A stretch of DNA of 64,000 bases from Rhodocollybia butyracea (GCA_015501585.1 JADNRY010000011.1:248001-312000); one strand, 5' to 3'; counted from the stretch's first letter, positions 31,229 to 44,583 are shown. Notes: a model not told the origin generated them from the sequence alone. Translations and numbers: made by a program.

Positions 31229-33286
31229 TCAACTACCCACATGTCCGTCTGCTGATCCTTGTTTCCCGTTGACTGTCACACCCGCGATAGTACTATTACT
31301 ATTGCTATTCGCACTACTATTCAAGCCCGGCGCTCGCTTTTCCAACTCATCACGCAAAGATGCAAATAGGCGTTGGGTACGCTCAGCGTTAGGCTTTTCG
31401 TTGCGGATCTGAGTATCAGTGTCAAGGAATAGAAGAGAGGCGCTCAGACTTATGCTAACCTCTTTGCAGCATTGAATGAGCTTGTCGATGAGCATGGCCT
31501 GGCCGTTTTGAGAGTCTTCTAACTCTTTGCGGAGTTGTTGAATCTAGATAATTCAGGAGTTAGAGAAGAATAAAAGCAAAGGTCTGCTACACTGCACCTC
31601 TTCATCCAGTCTGTCAGCTCTGGTCTTCTCGCCGCTCGCCAACTGCTTCTGTTCGGCGGCTCGAGCTCGAGAAAGTAGTACTTCGAGTTCTTTTGACCGA
31701 ATCACGCATTCAAAATGCCGTTCTCGAAGTTCGTATTGTCGCAGAACTTCTTTTAATCGTTCCCGAACACTAAAGACACAGTGCGTGAGTACATCATCAG
31801 CAGCTCTTGAATTGAAACGAACACTCCATCAAAAATCTCCTCCAGAGACCGTTGAGCTCTAAATCAAAAAAGAGTATCAGTGATTGGTATGGGTAAGGGT
31901 TGGAAGAGTCATATTACGCTTGCGGATCGTCGGTCCAGTGTTTTTTGAGCTTTTGGCGCTGAGGTTCCAGGATCTGGTCCTTATCAAGACATTAAAACAC
32001 GACACTGGAGCTCGACGCTCAACACGCACGTAAAAGTCGTCGCCGCTCGTACTCTCTGTGAGATCCATCAATTCCACAGCTAAAATTTCGTCGCCATCCT
32101 CCATCCCTGCTTCCTCCGGTGTCATGTCCGCATCAACTGATCGTCCATTATGGGTGAATATGAATTGCATGGCAAGTGAAGAGGATGTAGCGCCGTCTGT
32201 CCCGGCCTCTGCTTTCGAACCTGTACCCACACCTTCGACCTTTTTGGAGATCCCGGTAGTTCGCTCCATTCGTTCTGTCCAAGCACCAAAGAGTTTTGAC
32301 AGCTTTGTCTTGCGAGATATTTTGAAAAACAGTTCAGCACGGTATCGGCAAACAACTTTGACCAGGATGTCTGGCTTTTCACGGTATTTGACATCAAGCA
32401 TTTGAGCTTTGGAAGCGCGTTTAGCAATGTCGGCTTTCATCTGGTGGAGCTAGAAACAAGGATGAGGAGGTTGGTTGGGTACTCATAGATCGACGGACCT
32501 CATCCTGTGCATCCTCTACACACTGCGCCAGTCGCTTTCCATCTTCCTAGTCCAACATAGGCATACACATAGACTGTACTCTATTTGATGCGCTTACCCG
32601 TAACCTTTTATTATCCTTGAGAAATCGTCAGTGTTGGAAGATGACCAGAAAGGAAAGGACAAACTTTTTGCAGTTCTCGGGCAAGGTTCTCCATTTTTGT
32701 CTTGGTCTGGTTTGCCTTCGTTAATTGGCTTTTAGCTAGTTCAGCGGCATAAGGATGGGCAGTAATGATGAAGGAGGCATGTACAGACCTGCATCCTTGT
32801 CTTTGGATAACTTCTGTTTCTCCTTTGCATGGTCTCGTTCTAAACGCTTGAACTCGGCAAACTAGCTTGGTGTGGGCCAGAAATCTCGTCATGGGGGGAG
32901 AAGAAGGGCGTACCAACTCGATGTATTTTGCGTGTATCGCATTTTCCTCCATGCCCTTGACAGATTTATGCGCTTCCTCGGCTAGATGGAGAGTTGTCAG
33001 AGATGGTGTTCAACTTCCACGTACAAAGCGGTGACACACCAAACCGCCGCTCCTCTTCTTCCTCTATGACTTCTTCTTCTTCCAAGGCGGCTATGCGATT
33101 CTTGAGACTTTCGTACATTGTGGCAGGATCCACAGGAACATCATTCTTTTTCTTGCCCTTGTGAGCGCCATTAGCAGCTGGTGACGGATGAGTTTGAGGT
33201 GGATGTGAATGACTATGACTTGGAGGATTTGGAGGGACAGAAAGAGGAGCAGGAGGAGCAGGGCCTGCAGGTGGAGGCTTTGCCAT
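31229..33286 (-). CDS. Taxilin-like coiled-coil protein with an internal SUMO-like domain
   Basis: Start at ATG 33286 (MAKPPPAGPAPPAPLS). Order: Pro-rich N-terminus; coiled coil (ATMYESLKNRIAALEEEE ... KYIELFAEFKRLERDHAKEK ... LTKANQTKTKMENLARELQK) as in taxilin; then about 32400-32080 a ubiquitin/SUMO-like (Rad60-SLD type) domain (VCRYRAELFFKISRKTKL ... FIFTHNGRSVDADMTPEEAG then DGDEI). Taxilin-type coil resumes (RERLKEVLRQYELRERHFEC, IRSKELEVLLSRARAAEQ) and the protein ends in a Ser/Asn-rich tail. About ten short introns. The last intron of the SUMO-like part is taken as GTGCGT...TAAG near 32020-31975. Taxilins act in vesicle traffic with syntaxins; the effect of the domain is unknown. Bases 33287-33802 separate it from the divergent RdRP gene. 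Confidence 0.75.
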
Positions 33287-33802
33287 GCTTGAAGGCGTCA
33301 GAGATTGTATTTCCGGATTTTGGTAACGCGCACAAATGCCGCCGGCTATTTTTGCTGAAATTGGCAGTTTCACTTCAAGTTCCAAAGACCGCTCGAATCA
33401 CCGAAATTCATCCATTTAGCTCTCCTAATGTAGTATAAATATTCTAGCTAAGTATCAGTACTTATTGACCTGTCTTAGACATTGTCATCTACTAAGTCCC
33501 ACCGTAAATCAAGGTCTCCAACAAGGTCTCCAAACTGGTCTAAGTAGTATTGTGTTTCTAAAGTCAATTTGGAAAAAGTCGTTGAGAGAAATAAAATGAT
33601 TATACATAGCAGGTCAATTTGCTAGATATCATCTTCTGACCAGGAGCGCAGTTAGCAGTCTGAGTCTGCACAGCAGCAAATAAATGCCATGGGCGCTTAC
33701 TACGACCACGTGCATCAGACTGCGATCGAGGTAAGTACTTAAACTTAAGTCTTACTGTGATCACTTCCTGCTTTCTTCCACCATCTCCAGCCACTTTAGA
33801 TC

Positions 33803-36800
33803 ATGTCGTCGGACCCGGAGCCAGCCATGGATATCGCTATCCGTAACGTACCGCGCAATACCGACAAATGGCAAGTCGCATTGGAACTTGCCAAAGTCTT
33901 GCACAATCACCCATTCAAGCAGCCTCGTCCCGACCGACCGCTAAATTTTCATGTTAGACTTTTCCATCACCCGGATGGCACACTCAAAGGTGATGGTATC
34001 CTCTCCGTTCCATACCGATCCATCGGGCGTCAGTTTCTTTGGCATGTTAAAGACAATCGGATAAAGATTCGCGGCCAGAAGCTCTCGTTTAAAGATAAGC
34101 ACAGCCAGCCCACAGACAAAGAAACAGCGATGCTGCAAAAGGCTCCTTGGATGGATCCATTAATGGAGCAGGAACGAGAGATCCGCGTAAATGAGCTCCA
34201 AGTTACCCAAGGAACCGGTCTCAGGGTGGAAAGAGTGCAATTCGGGGTCTTATTTCAAGAGAGAGATGGAAGGGGATCAAGAAAGTACTCGGTTGAATGG
34301 GAAAAGGAGTATTCCTCAGACGGGCAAGCTTGGTTAAAGTTTGAATATGACCATAAACTCCTCAAAATCGAGGTATTTTCCCTTTTAAAGTTGCTCACCT
34401 CTCTTCTTACATTGATCCAGGTCGGAGACCGTCTGACCAGTAATATCGGGTCTAATATAGTTCTCCCATTTGCTTCCATATCCAAGATCGCGGTCGGTAA
34501 TGACTATAAATATGGGTGTAAGAGCCTATCTAATGTTTTGATAATATTTGACTGTTCTCTAGTCATCATTTTCGACACACATACTCCCCCAATCCTCGAA
34601 GAAGTTGATTTTCATCGCTCCATTGATGATAATGAACGCGATGGAAAGGGTAAACCGAAGTTTAAACGACGGATCGGTAGTGTAGAGCGCCATGAGGCAC
34701 ACGCCCGAGTCGCTCCCTACGCCCATACTCTCCGCCTCTTGCTGAATGACCACACTGAAATTGATCAGTTCCGGGAATTGAGCAGATTGGCAGAACTCAA
34801 AACAAGAATTATGCCAGCCCAAGTCGAGGCTTCAAGCTTCCGATTTTTTTCCGTCCCCAACTTGCGTCAATGGAGTATGTATACCGCCAAATGTCCCTGG
34901 CCTGTCGCTTTTCAGCTGGAGAGTTTGCTGTGGAATGGCCTCATTCACGTGCAGGATCTGCTGGAGTTGCGACCACAGTTTGATGCTCTACGCGACCATC
35001 CTCGTACTCCAAAACTCCTACAAAAATTTAATGAAATTCTTACCGACCCGGGTCGAGATAAGACTCAAAGTTTTCACACAGATTTCCAGCGCTTACTCAA
35101 GGAGTTCAAGTACAAGGAGAAACTTCGTTCATCTGGGAACTTCTCATGCTATCACGTTATCTTCACTCCAACACGCGGTATCCTCGAGGGCCCGTATCCA
35201 ACAGACTCGAATCGCATTGTTCGCCGCTATGCAGGGTATGAGGATAATTTCATTCGTGTTGCCTTTTGCGACGAGGATCGTCTCCGGCTGCGTTGGGATC
35301 GCGATTTCGATGGACATCGCTTTCTGGAGGAACGAATCGGAGGAATCTTACAGGGTTTCCAACTTGGAGGACGACATTTCGAGTTTCTAGCGTACTCGAG
35401 TTCAGCTCTACGAGAGCATTCTGTGTGGTTCATGACCCCATTTAATCATCCCAACGAGGGGCTTGTCACTGCTCAGAAGATACGCGACTCAATTGGAGAT
35501 TTTGCAGTACCTGAAGGTATAGAGGTAGATCTTGATGATCCACCTTTGATTTACCGCCCATCCAAGTATGCAGCTCGACTGGCACAGGCTTTTACTGCTA
35601 CTGAGAGTTCGGTGAAGATTCGCAAGGGCGAATGGGAGATCATTCCGGATATGGGTAAAGAACCATACCTACACACGGATGGTGTTGGGACCATTTCAGA
35701 GGGGCTGGGTGATGAGATCTGGGAAGTGCTTTGCCGAGCACGTCTGAACCGGGGAGAACGTGCCATAAAACCATCGGCGGTAAGCATTATGCTCTGCCTT
35801 GGACCCATTCTTGACCCATTTCTGGGAATGTAGTATCAAATTCGGTTCCTTGGATCCAAGGGAGTTGTCGTTGTAGACCGGCAGCTGGATCGGACTCCTG
35901 GCAATATTCGTATGCGCATTCGACCGTCAATGCGAAAATTCGAAAACAGTAGTGTGGAAGAGGCTGATATCGAGATAGCGTTGGCTTTTGAGGCGCCAAT
36001 GGCTGCTTATTTCAATAGGTTTGTTTTTGACGCATCAATTTCCATAACGGTTTGGCCTGAATCATCAACATAGGCCTTTGATCATGATCCTTGAAGACCG
36101 TGGCGTATCGCGCGATATCTTCCTGGAACTGCTACATAAGGCAGAAGCCGACGCCAAACTCATTGACAGCTCCCTCTCTAAATGTCGCGAAATCATTACA
36201 ACCCATTCGTACGGAAACGCATTCCACTTTTCGTGGATATTGGAACAGCTCGAAAAACGGGACGGAGACTTTGCGGAGCCGGCCTCAAGATCTCAAAAGA
36301 AAACTAATGTTGATAGCCAGTTCTTTCAAGGTCTTCGGAATGTCTCCCGGATGCAGGTATTGAAGGAGATTAAACACGAAGCTAGAATCCCTATTCCCGA
36401 GAGCTATCTATTAGCTGGTGTTGCTGATGAAGGCCCTGCATACGTCGATGATCCTAATATTCCTGAGTTCAACGAAAAGAATACGTGTTGCCTCCCGGAG
36501 AACAACATATATGGTGCGTCTCTCGATCCTTTATCAACTGTGAATTTACATCTCTTTGTGAAATGTAGCTTGCATCCAGCGCCCTGGTGATGCGGAGCCT
36601 ACATGGATCGAAGGAGCATGTTTGATTTGGCGGAGTCCTCTTGTTCATCCGGGAGATGGTACGATATCTAGTATATGACTTCACTTTCAGGTTCGTTTTA
36701 GACTCATCTTCAGTCCAACGCGTGAACGCAATCGGAAAGCCTCCCAAAGACAAAGAATGTCTGTTTGGCCATTTAAAGAATGTCGTGGTATTGCCCAGTA

Positions 36801-38384
36801 GAGGTGTGTGTGCGAGCAATTTGCGTGTGTATACAGCTAATTTGCTCTTTTCCAGGTCGGAGGTCCCTCGCTTCATGTTTAGGTGGAGGAGATTTGGATG
36901 GGTAACGTTGGCTGTTTTGTATTGATATCATTTGCCCACATGTTACTTTCTACACAGGGACACATTCACAGTGTGCAATTTTCCAGATATTTTGCCTTCA
37001 CTTAGTGCATCTGCGGCCTCATATCCACCAGTGGGCACACACAAATTGGATAGACCAAGCACGATTGAAGACGTACATCGTTTCATCGTTGAGTATTTCA
37101 ACTCGGATGTGCTCGTGAGTTGTTTGCTCTCTCCAAGTGTCAATTATTATTAGTATTGACGCTAATTTTGATCTCCAGGGCATTCTCTCTGACAATCTCT
37201 TAGTTATTGCAGGCAAGTCTTTGCTTCTGATGATATATCATACGCTGATTTTCTACTACTAGATCAATCTGAAGTACGTTCATTTCCGGTTTTTGATAGC
37301 TCGTTGATGCAGATTTCTTATTTTTATAGCGGGGATTTTTCGACTCAGACTGTGAAAAAATCGCCAATCTATGCTCACAGGTAATACTGATAAGTTTCTA
37401 TTTCTTCTTCTCTTCTGATATAATTATTACCTCTAGGCCGTCGACTATCCTAAGAACGGTATTGCCGTCGACATCAAGGGTATGCCTAGACCATTAATTC
37501 GCACCAAACCCGACTGGCATAAAGCCGAAGTATCGGACCCTCGAAAAACTGACTATTACGAGTCTACCAAGGCCCTGGGACACATGTACCGTGCAATCAA
37601 GCTTTCAGAGATGGACGACCCTACAGAAACCAAAAGAAAGGACCCTTTTGAATTTCGAACAGAGGATATCACTCAACTTTTACAGAAGGATGTACTCAGC
37701 TATCTTCCCTTGTTTGACGAGTGCCAACGAGATGAGGATGTTGAATCTTTACTCCAGGGATATATCGATGGCCTTCGTTACATCTCTGCGATACACACCC
37801 TATCCAACGACGCTTCTGTGCGACTTTCTGAAGAAGAAATTGTGTTGGGGGTCATCCTCGCGAATTGCTCCGAGCGGCGGTGGAGACGGGAGCGAATGTA
37901 CCGTATGCGAACACATACGTCGACGTTGATCAAGGAAACAAAGCAAGGGTTCCTTCCTCCGGATCGAGTTGAAAAACCGCTTGACAAGACCGATCGAGAA
38001 GCTCTGGTTTATGTTTTGGAAAAGGCATGGTATGCCTGGATGTGTCGGCAGGATGCAGGATTTGGTGTGAATAGTTTTAGACTTGTGGCTTTGGGAAGTG
38101 TTCTTGACTGTTTGGAGAAGCTTGGAGAGACGTGCCCATCTGTTCTTTCGGATACTCCTAGTATGCCGAGCGCTTCTCAAGCTCAATCCGAGTCCCCGTC
38201 TTCGATTCCCAAACTGAGATCCCAGCCTGCAGCTCCGGTTCCGACATCCAACATAGGGCACAAGCTTCTAGTCAAGCAGGGCTGGAATCCAGGCACTGGC
38301 CTCGGTGTTGCTGGGGAAGGCCGGGTTGAACCTCTTCAACCCAAAGTTAATCATCGCCGTTCTGGTTTGGGTTTGAAACGGTAG
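33803..38384 (+). CDS. RNA-dependent RNA polymerase (QDE-1/RDR type) with C-terminal G-patch
   Basis: Makes double-stranded RNA from aberrant or transposon RNA to feed Dicer in quelling/RNAi. The N-terminus resembles an RRM (MDIAIRNVPRNTDKWQVALE ... SVPYRSIGRQFLW). Core motifs include YHVIFTPTRGILEGPYPTDS, PSKYAARLAQAFTAT, TDGVGTISEGLGDEIW and the catalytic DLDGD, split by an intron at 36898-36959 (GGGDLDGDTFTVCNFPDI). The last exon (37482-38384) runs without a stop from the RdRP C-terminal region into IGHKLLVKQGWNPGTGLG and RRSGLGLKR, a G-patch. About ten introns. The start gives a short leader before the RRM-like part. Confidence 0.9.
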
Positions 38385-38559
38385 AATTTGGCCCAGAAGA
38401 ACCTTTTTGTAGCTTGACACGCGTAGTTGTATCAATTGTTTTGAAATTGTTGTAATCTAAGATCTTGTATCACTCGGTCACATGACTAACTTGTGCTTGT
38501 TCGCATATATTTAATATTATATAAAGCCTGAGGTGTGGGCCTAGGTCTCCCTCCAAACA

Positions 38560-41500
38560 ATGCGTCGATATGGTAAGACATACTTCCACTGTGAACTCCA
38601 GCTTATTTTCTATCCAGAACGATCTCCAATGTCTTCACCTTCCAGAAAGAGGCAAAAAACATCATTTTCTTCTCCAGTCTTTCCAGATCTCAACGAGGAG
38701 GATTTCCGAGCTCTTGACGAGATTGAACGCAGACTTTCTCAGTCGTCTTACTGTCCTTCTCAGTCAAAATATGCTTCACCATCTAAACATTCCAAGCTTT
38801 CCGCATCCGATTGCTCAGAAAATCCCTTTTATCTACCCTCACCTCCCACAAAGCCAGCGTTTGCTTTTTCCGGTTTCACAGCTGCCTCTGCTATTGGCAT
38901 AACACATGAAGACTCGGAATACATGCACCAATCGTCACCAGAACCTCCTGAAGACAAAGATTATTCATCCTGGTTCGAAGCTACCGAGATTCCAGAAACG
39001 GTTGGTTTTCAGTCGGCCAAGGCTGTTACCTCTGCATCAGCATCTATTTCATCATTCTCTAAAGTATCTGCTATGGTAGATAAAGAGCAGCTGCCTATTT
39101 TAGGATTTCGTACGGCAGGGAAAGGTAGTGGTTTTCTAGCTCCGTCTGCTACGGCATTGGCCAAAGCGGAGCAGAGAATCAAGATGTGGCAAGAAGAAGA
39201 AGGAGAACCAGAGCACCCCCAAAACGTGCCTGCCCGATCTCCCTTGCGAACCGTTCAACATAGCATGTCAAAACCAGAGACACCATGTCCACCAAGTCGG
39301 GGGTCCGGATTCGCATCTGCATCACAACTATCCAGTAGCTTCACCCGTGCTTCCGGATTCGTTTCGGCGTCATCTTCGAATAAACCTTCGGCCTTTGTTT
39401 CCCCTGTGATTGAGAAGATGAAATCTAACCTGAATCGACCGAAACCGTTTAAATCACCACTTATCGATAATCCTGGAGTTGCGTCAACTCCAACCAAACT
39501 CTCACAACCCACAGCTTCCTCCCGCATCCAGCATCCTCTTGCCGCACCTCCGACAAATGCATCATTTCAAACTCCCGTACTACCTACGACATCTTCAGCA
39601 CAGATACCTCCATCTACCTCCAGACATCTGAAACATGCCACTACTCCACGTAATCTCACAAATCCTGCACGTCATATGCTCGATAGTGCTGGCCGGATAC
39701 GAAGTACACCTGCTAAATTTATTACGCCCTTCAAGAAAGGAATGAAGCCTGGCGAGAGCGGGAGAATTGAATTCGAGGCTGCGCGGACGCTACCGAGTCA
39801 AGCTCGTATAACATTCAATAATGTATCCAAGGAAAAAGGCAAAGGGAAGATGGAAGGTCGGGACTTGCGAATATCGAGTGTTTTTGACATGAGTAAGCCC
39901 CATTGTTCTCGTTGTACATCGCTGACTTGAGTACGGTTACAGCATCTCCGCCAAGCCGCATATCATTGATGGAATCTGGACTACAGCCTCAGCAGTATGG
40001 CGCTCTTGAAATGATCGACTATAATATGTAAGATCATCGTTTTGCTCCATCACCAGCTCACTACAACCTCTATTCTTTCAGTGCAATTGAAGAACTCTGT
40101 CAAATAAGAACACCTTCCCTGGCGTTGTACTATTCGTTTTACATTACTCCACAACCTTCTGATTCTCCAACTATTCGCGTGGAAGACCAAATAGGTCCTG
40201 CTACCGCCCTACAGAAACTTCTTGCACATGGCTGCTCCCGTGCTACAAAGACATGGGTTGATAATGCATGGTGCTTGATTCTATGGAAATTAGCAGGAAT
40301 GGTTGCGCTTGAACCTGGGCGCGAGGCGGGTTCGCCCACTTTTGGTAGTGTGACGGAAGGTCCGAGGTGGTGTTGGGATGAAGTTTGGAGGCAATTGCTG
40401 TATCGGTAAACTGACCTCAAGGCTCGTTTCAATTTTTGTTTCATTAAATATTCATAGGTATGAACGCGAGATGAACCTCGGAATACGCGCTCCGTTCCAC
40501 CTAATTACAACGCAGGATCACCCTGCAACCGCGCCAATGGTGTTGTGCATTTCCAACATTATATGGCCCGACACTTTGTCCTCCCCTGATGGACAACAAG
40601 TCAATCATGTTCCGCTACTCGAGGTCACGGACGGGTGGTATCGATTAAAAGCGAAACTAGATTCAACCATGATTAGTGCATTGGATCGAAGAAAACTGTG
40701 TATTGGGAGGAAGATTGCTGTTGTTGGCTGCAGGGTACCAGTTCCTCTTCTTCTTTCCTTCGTTCTTCTCAACATCAATTAGCTTGATACCGAACGAAAA
40801 GACCCTCTTGAACCGCTCGACGCCTATGAGTCCACGAAACTAATCCTTAACGGGAACTCAAGCCAACTTGCTCCTTGGCACACGAAACTAGGCTTCCAAC
40901 GCGGCCCTTATGTGTTCGCGATGCACAGCCTCACTCCTGAAGGAGGAAATGTCGCATTAATGGACATCGTAGTACTCCAAGTCCATCCAGTAGCCTACTT
41001 CGAATTTCGGATCGGTCCGGATGGTAATAAATATCAAGAGGGTCCTCGGAACGACGCGGATGAGGCTACTTGTAGAGAGAATTGGCGGGTAAGTCCTATT
41101 ATTCCTGAACCTTCTGTAGCGGCGCTGATGACAATAGTACAGAGGAAGCGCGAGGCCGCTGAATCCAAACTTAATGAAGCCCACGAAAAGAACGTTGCGC
41201 GATACCTTTCCTACGCTGACCGTCTAGATCAGAAGGCGTCTCTGGCCACGGTATCTGAAGAACCGCCCGACAACATTGACACTCTTTACGATGAACTGGA
41301 GCAGTCAGACAGTGCCGGACGAGTCCTTTCCCGGATGAGAGGAAGTACGGCTGTTTGGTTGGCGAGATACATTCGAGAACGACTTGAGAAGGACCAGGAG
41401 AGGGTGAGGGATGAATTAGAAAAAGAGGTAAATGTAAGTTTTTATTTTCGTGCCATTTACGAGTGCCTTTGAGCTCCCGTTCAGGAACTATGCCCTCCGC

Positions 41501-41836
41501 GCGTCATTCGCTCCTTCCGTGTTATCGGCATTCAAGACTCACGTACAAGTAAATTTCCCGCCAACAGAACTGCGCAGCTTACGATATGGGATGTTGTGGA
41601 CTTGAGGTTGGCTGAAGATAAACCTCGGGGTTATTTCGAAGTGGGTTGGAGGTGTCTTGTACGTGTTGAGTTCAATCCACAGAGGCAAAGCATCCACTCA
41701 CTTTTATTGTACCGTTCAGGTTACAAATTTGATGCCTAGCTCAAAGAAAGCATGGATGGGCCATGAACGTGGTTCGGAGATTTACTTGGTGACCACGAGG
41801 GCTTCCAAATGGCAAAAGTTGAAAACTCTGGAATGA
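38560..41836 (+). CDS. BRH2: BRCA2/Brh2 homologue
   Basis: Loads Rad51 onto single-stranded DNA in homologous recombination. Exon 1 encodes MRRY followed by an intron at 38573-38617. The N-terminal half is Ser-rich with BRC-like FxTA/FxSA motifs (LGFRTAGKGSGF, GFASASQLSS, GFVSASSSN), the putative Rad51-binding repeats. The C-terminal half is the BRCA2 DNA-binding region: helical domain (about 40085-40400, WVDNAWCLILWKLAGMVALE), OB1 (WYRLKAKLDSTM, GRKIAVVGCRL), then a tower-like helical part (ERLEKDQERVRDELEKEV) and a final OB-like segment (RTAQLTIWDVVDLR). Introns are near 39893, 40029, 40407, 40734, 41089, 41435 and 41658. It ends LKTLE at 41836. Only three BRC-like motifs are visible. Confidence 0.88.
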
Positions 41837-43822
41837 TGCATCTCATACGCGCCTCTATCATCGATGTACATATTCAATATTATAATTACTCGCCATTGTT
41901 CCCACATCTGTATATCTGTCTGGTTCACGATTGACGAGCTTTGTTGTAAACAACTTTACACTGAGGAGAAACCAAGTATAGAGGCGCGAGCATTCATAAC
42001 GTTCAATGAAGTCTCCAGAAACGTTGGCATCATTGAGAAAAATAACGCGCCTTTGGGCAATTTGCACCTCATATAGGGCATCTGAAGTGACGATTTGGAG
42101 TAAAATTTGACGAGCGGTCCAGATCCTCCAACTTACTCCAGCTTACTACAGCATTGGTATCGAGCCACTATTTGGGAGCCCGACTCCCGGGATGTAATTG
42201 CAAATTATGTAACCGAAGTTACCGAACAGCCATGTGATTTTGGGCCCACCACTGTTTTTTTACGCATCACTGCCATCAGATGTCAGACACAGCGACTAGG
42301 AAGGACCCCGGAAAATACCCCTTAGGGGTTTTCGATGGTTCGGACAAATCTAGCAAAATTTTTGAAAAACACCGCTCGAAATTCGGACATTTTGAGCGTT
42401 TTTGGGACACTGGGTCTCTCGATCTTTCGGACAAAATCATGGGATATCAGGTCTGTAGAGTACCATAAATGTAACTTCAGAAGGATGATGTTCTGGACTC
42501 ATGAACATGCTCAAAATTGCACTCGGAACGACGGAAAGTGGAGAAAAACAGAGAAAAACTTGATATAGGCGGGCGCTAAAACTTCTAAGCGCCCGTAACT
42601 CACTCGAATTTCGGACATTTTTGGGTACAGTAGAGCAATTTTGGTTCGGACATTTCTGCCCCAAACCGGAATTTTTTGCGAAAACCCTTAGGTGGTATTT
42701 TCCGGGGTCCTGACTAGGACCACTTTCACTTGAATTATGTCTCATTATCCAGTTTGCAATGTCGACCTCGTCACCAACGTGGTCTCCGCCCAAGAAATAC
42801 TCGATTCGAATATTCCCATGAATCCACCCCTCTCCCAAGAGTCTATTTTTTGCGATGTGATGAACATCGATAGCGTCGGTCCCAACATCACCAAAAGGAA
42901 AAACGAAAAGCTTCCGGTAAGTTATGAGGTTGATTATACCTAATTGCTGACATTGACTGCTGATACCAGCTGGTACTCGCTCATTAGAGACGTCAGAGGA
43001 AGTAATAAAGGAATTGGTGTCAGATAATGTGTCGCTTCGTAACTGGCAAGTCACCACCTTGGTGGACGAGCTAGCCTGGCCTAGCCACGAGCAATGCGCA
43101 GCTGCAGGTTGTACGAAGGGGGCAAGTCCTGGAAAAGACTATGTGAGGCTGCCCCACCAAACTGAGACCAAATTGGTCTGACCAATTGGACTGATTAAGA
43201 CCGATTCTGGCTCAGGCCACCCCATGACTTAGGAAATCCCGCCATGTAAAAGCTTGTTGCCCATCCAACTCACACAGGAGCCATCTTTTGACTGCTGCAA
43301 GGCATTATCATAGAGAAGTATTCATATATGGTGGACCTTGATATGCTTCCCAGGCCTTTGTATGACTTAGAAACCTCATTTATTAGTGCACTCATCATTT
43401 CAGTTCATGCCGGCCAGCCGCCAAAAATGTAGCATAAGCGCTCAACTTGCCGAATTTATGATTCTTTGAAATAAGCCTATTAGGTAGGTAGGTAGGTAGG
43501 TTTAACCGGCGTGGTCCCATTTAGAAACAGCCGGGTTCCCCGCTACACATATCGCACCTTTGATATGTGCCGAGGGCATCTGTCTCCACCGTTGCTGTGT
43601 ACACAGGTAGGGTCCTGGAACTCACAAAAGCTTTGACGGATACGAGAGGGACTAGTAGGGAACTTAATCCCAACCAGACCCTCTTTCAACTTTCGAGGTG
43701 CAATGCATTAAGGTCAAATGTGAACTCGGATTACGACGACACACACAACTACAAAATAACTAGATATCACTCTCATCTTGTGTGCCTGTAAGCATGTCAA
43801 CACTTGGGACCCAGAAATCCCT
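41837..43822. other. Gene-poor intergenic region
   Basis: Apart from the MITE at 42302-42711 I see no gene. Short open frames around 42737-43057 lack recognisable homology. A (GTAG)n microsatellite lies at about 43480-43500 and a hairpin CACATATC/GATATGTG at about 43546-43570. Confidence 0.55.
42302..42711. mobile_element. hAT-type MITE
   Basis: 410 bp with an 8-bp target duplication GACTAGGA at 42294-42301 and 42712-42719. Terminal inverted repeats of about 30 bp begin AGGACCCCGGAAAATACC on the left and mirror to GGTATTTTCCGGGGTCCT on the right, both continuing to GGGTTTTCG/CGAAAACCC. No coding capacity. Confidence 0.9.
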
Positions 43823-44583
43823 CTACGCAAATATGTTGACTACGTTGTAGATGTATTTAGCCAGTAACAGCAGTAAACATTTTTTAAACAGGAAGTTTTG
43901 CAGCACATATAAAGGGGTGAGGGAGGTCAAGGCATGAGCAAGCTTAGGTGATAGTCTGCATGCATTCTCGTAGAAGGTTTGGCAGAGTAAAGAAAGCAAG
44001 GGGTTACCATTGCATGAAATTAGGGCATGACTTTCCTCTTCTGTCTCGCTCAGACAGAAACGGCATAGTCGCCATTCTCTAGGAATGTAAGGCCTATATC
44101 TTTCAGCGTATCACAACCTCTCGACTTCCAGTACTAGTGTGTGTGAGACTATGTAATGAGACAGATGTAAGCATCTCTGTGCTTGGGCACTTTGATCATG
44201 GTCAGATAGGACCTCAGGCCTAGAGCAGGTGATGATATTATCCAATTGTCATTACCATTAAACTGCACACAGTGATGGAGGAGGTATAGTCGGGTAGATT
44301 CGAGGATGTGTGTAGTAATGGAAGCTTCGCACAAACAGCTCACCTCGGCTCTGATATCTTTTAATCGCTCCCGGTCATGTAAGTTGGGGGTGGAACAGAT
44401 GACAGGGACGGGGAGGTGATATAAGACAAGAGTAAGGTCATTAAGCCAATTGGGGTGGCCCTTCATGGATAATACAAAGCAGTTTTCCAGTGCACATCTA
44501 GCAATGTGGTTAAGCAAGAGTGATAATAGATAAGCTAGGTAGCCTAAGCTTAGGTCAACTCTCCAATACATGATAGGTTTCAC
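43823..44583 (-). pseudogene. C-terminal remnant of a LINE-type reverse transcriptase protein
   Basis: The reading frame contains LRSYLTMIKVPKHRDAYICL, then (after stops) VERL, YRPYIPREWRLCRFCL, EEESHALISC and AKYIYNVVNIF. The CxxC...H...C zinc motif and its neighbours are those found at the C-terminus of Agaricomycete LINE reverse transcriptases. Stops at 44149 and near 44113 show decay. No upstream endonuclease or RT core remains here. Confidence 0.7.

Noticed and set aside
43464..43570. Helitron end (hairpin near CACATATC/GATATGTG)
   Set aside because: No CTRR terminus after the hairpin and no Rep/helicase coding nearby.
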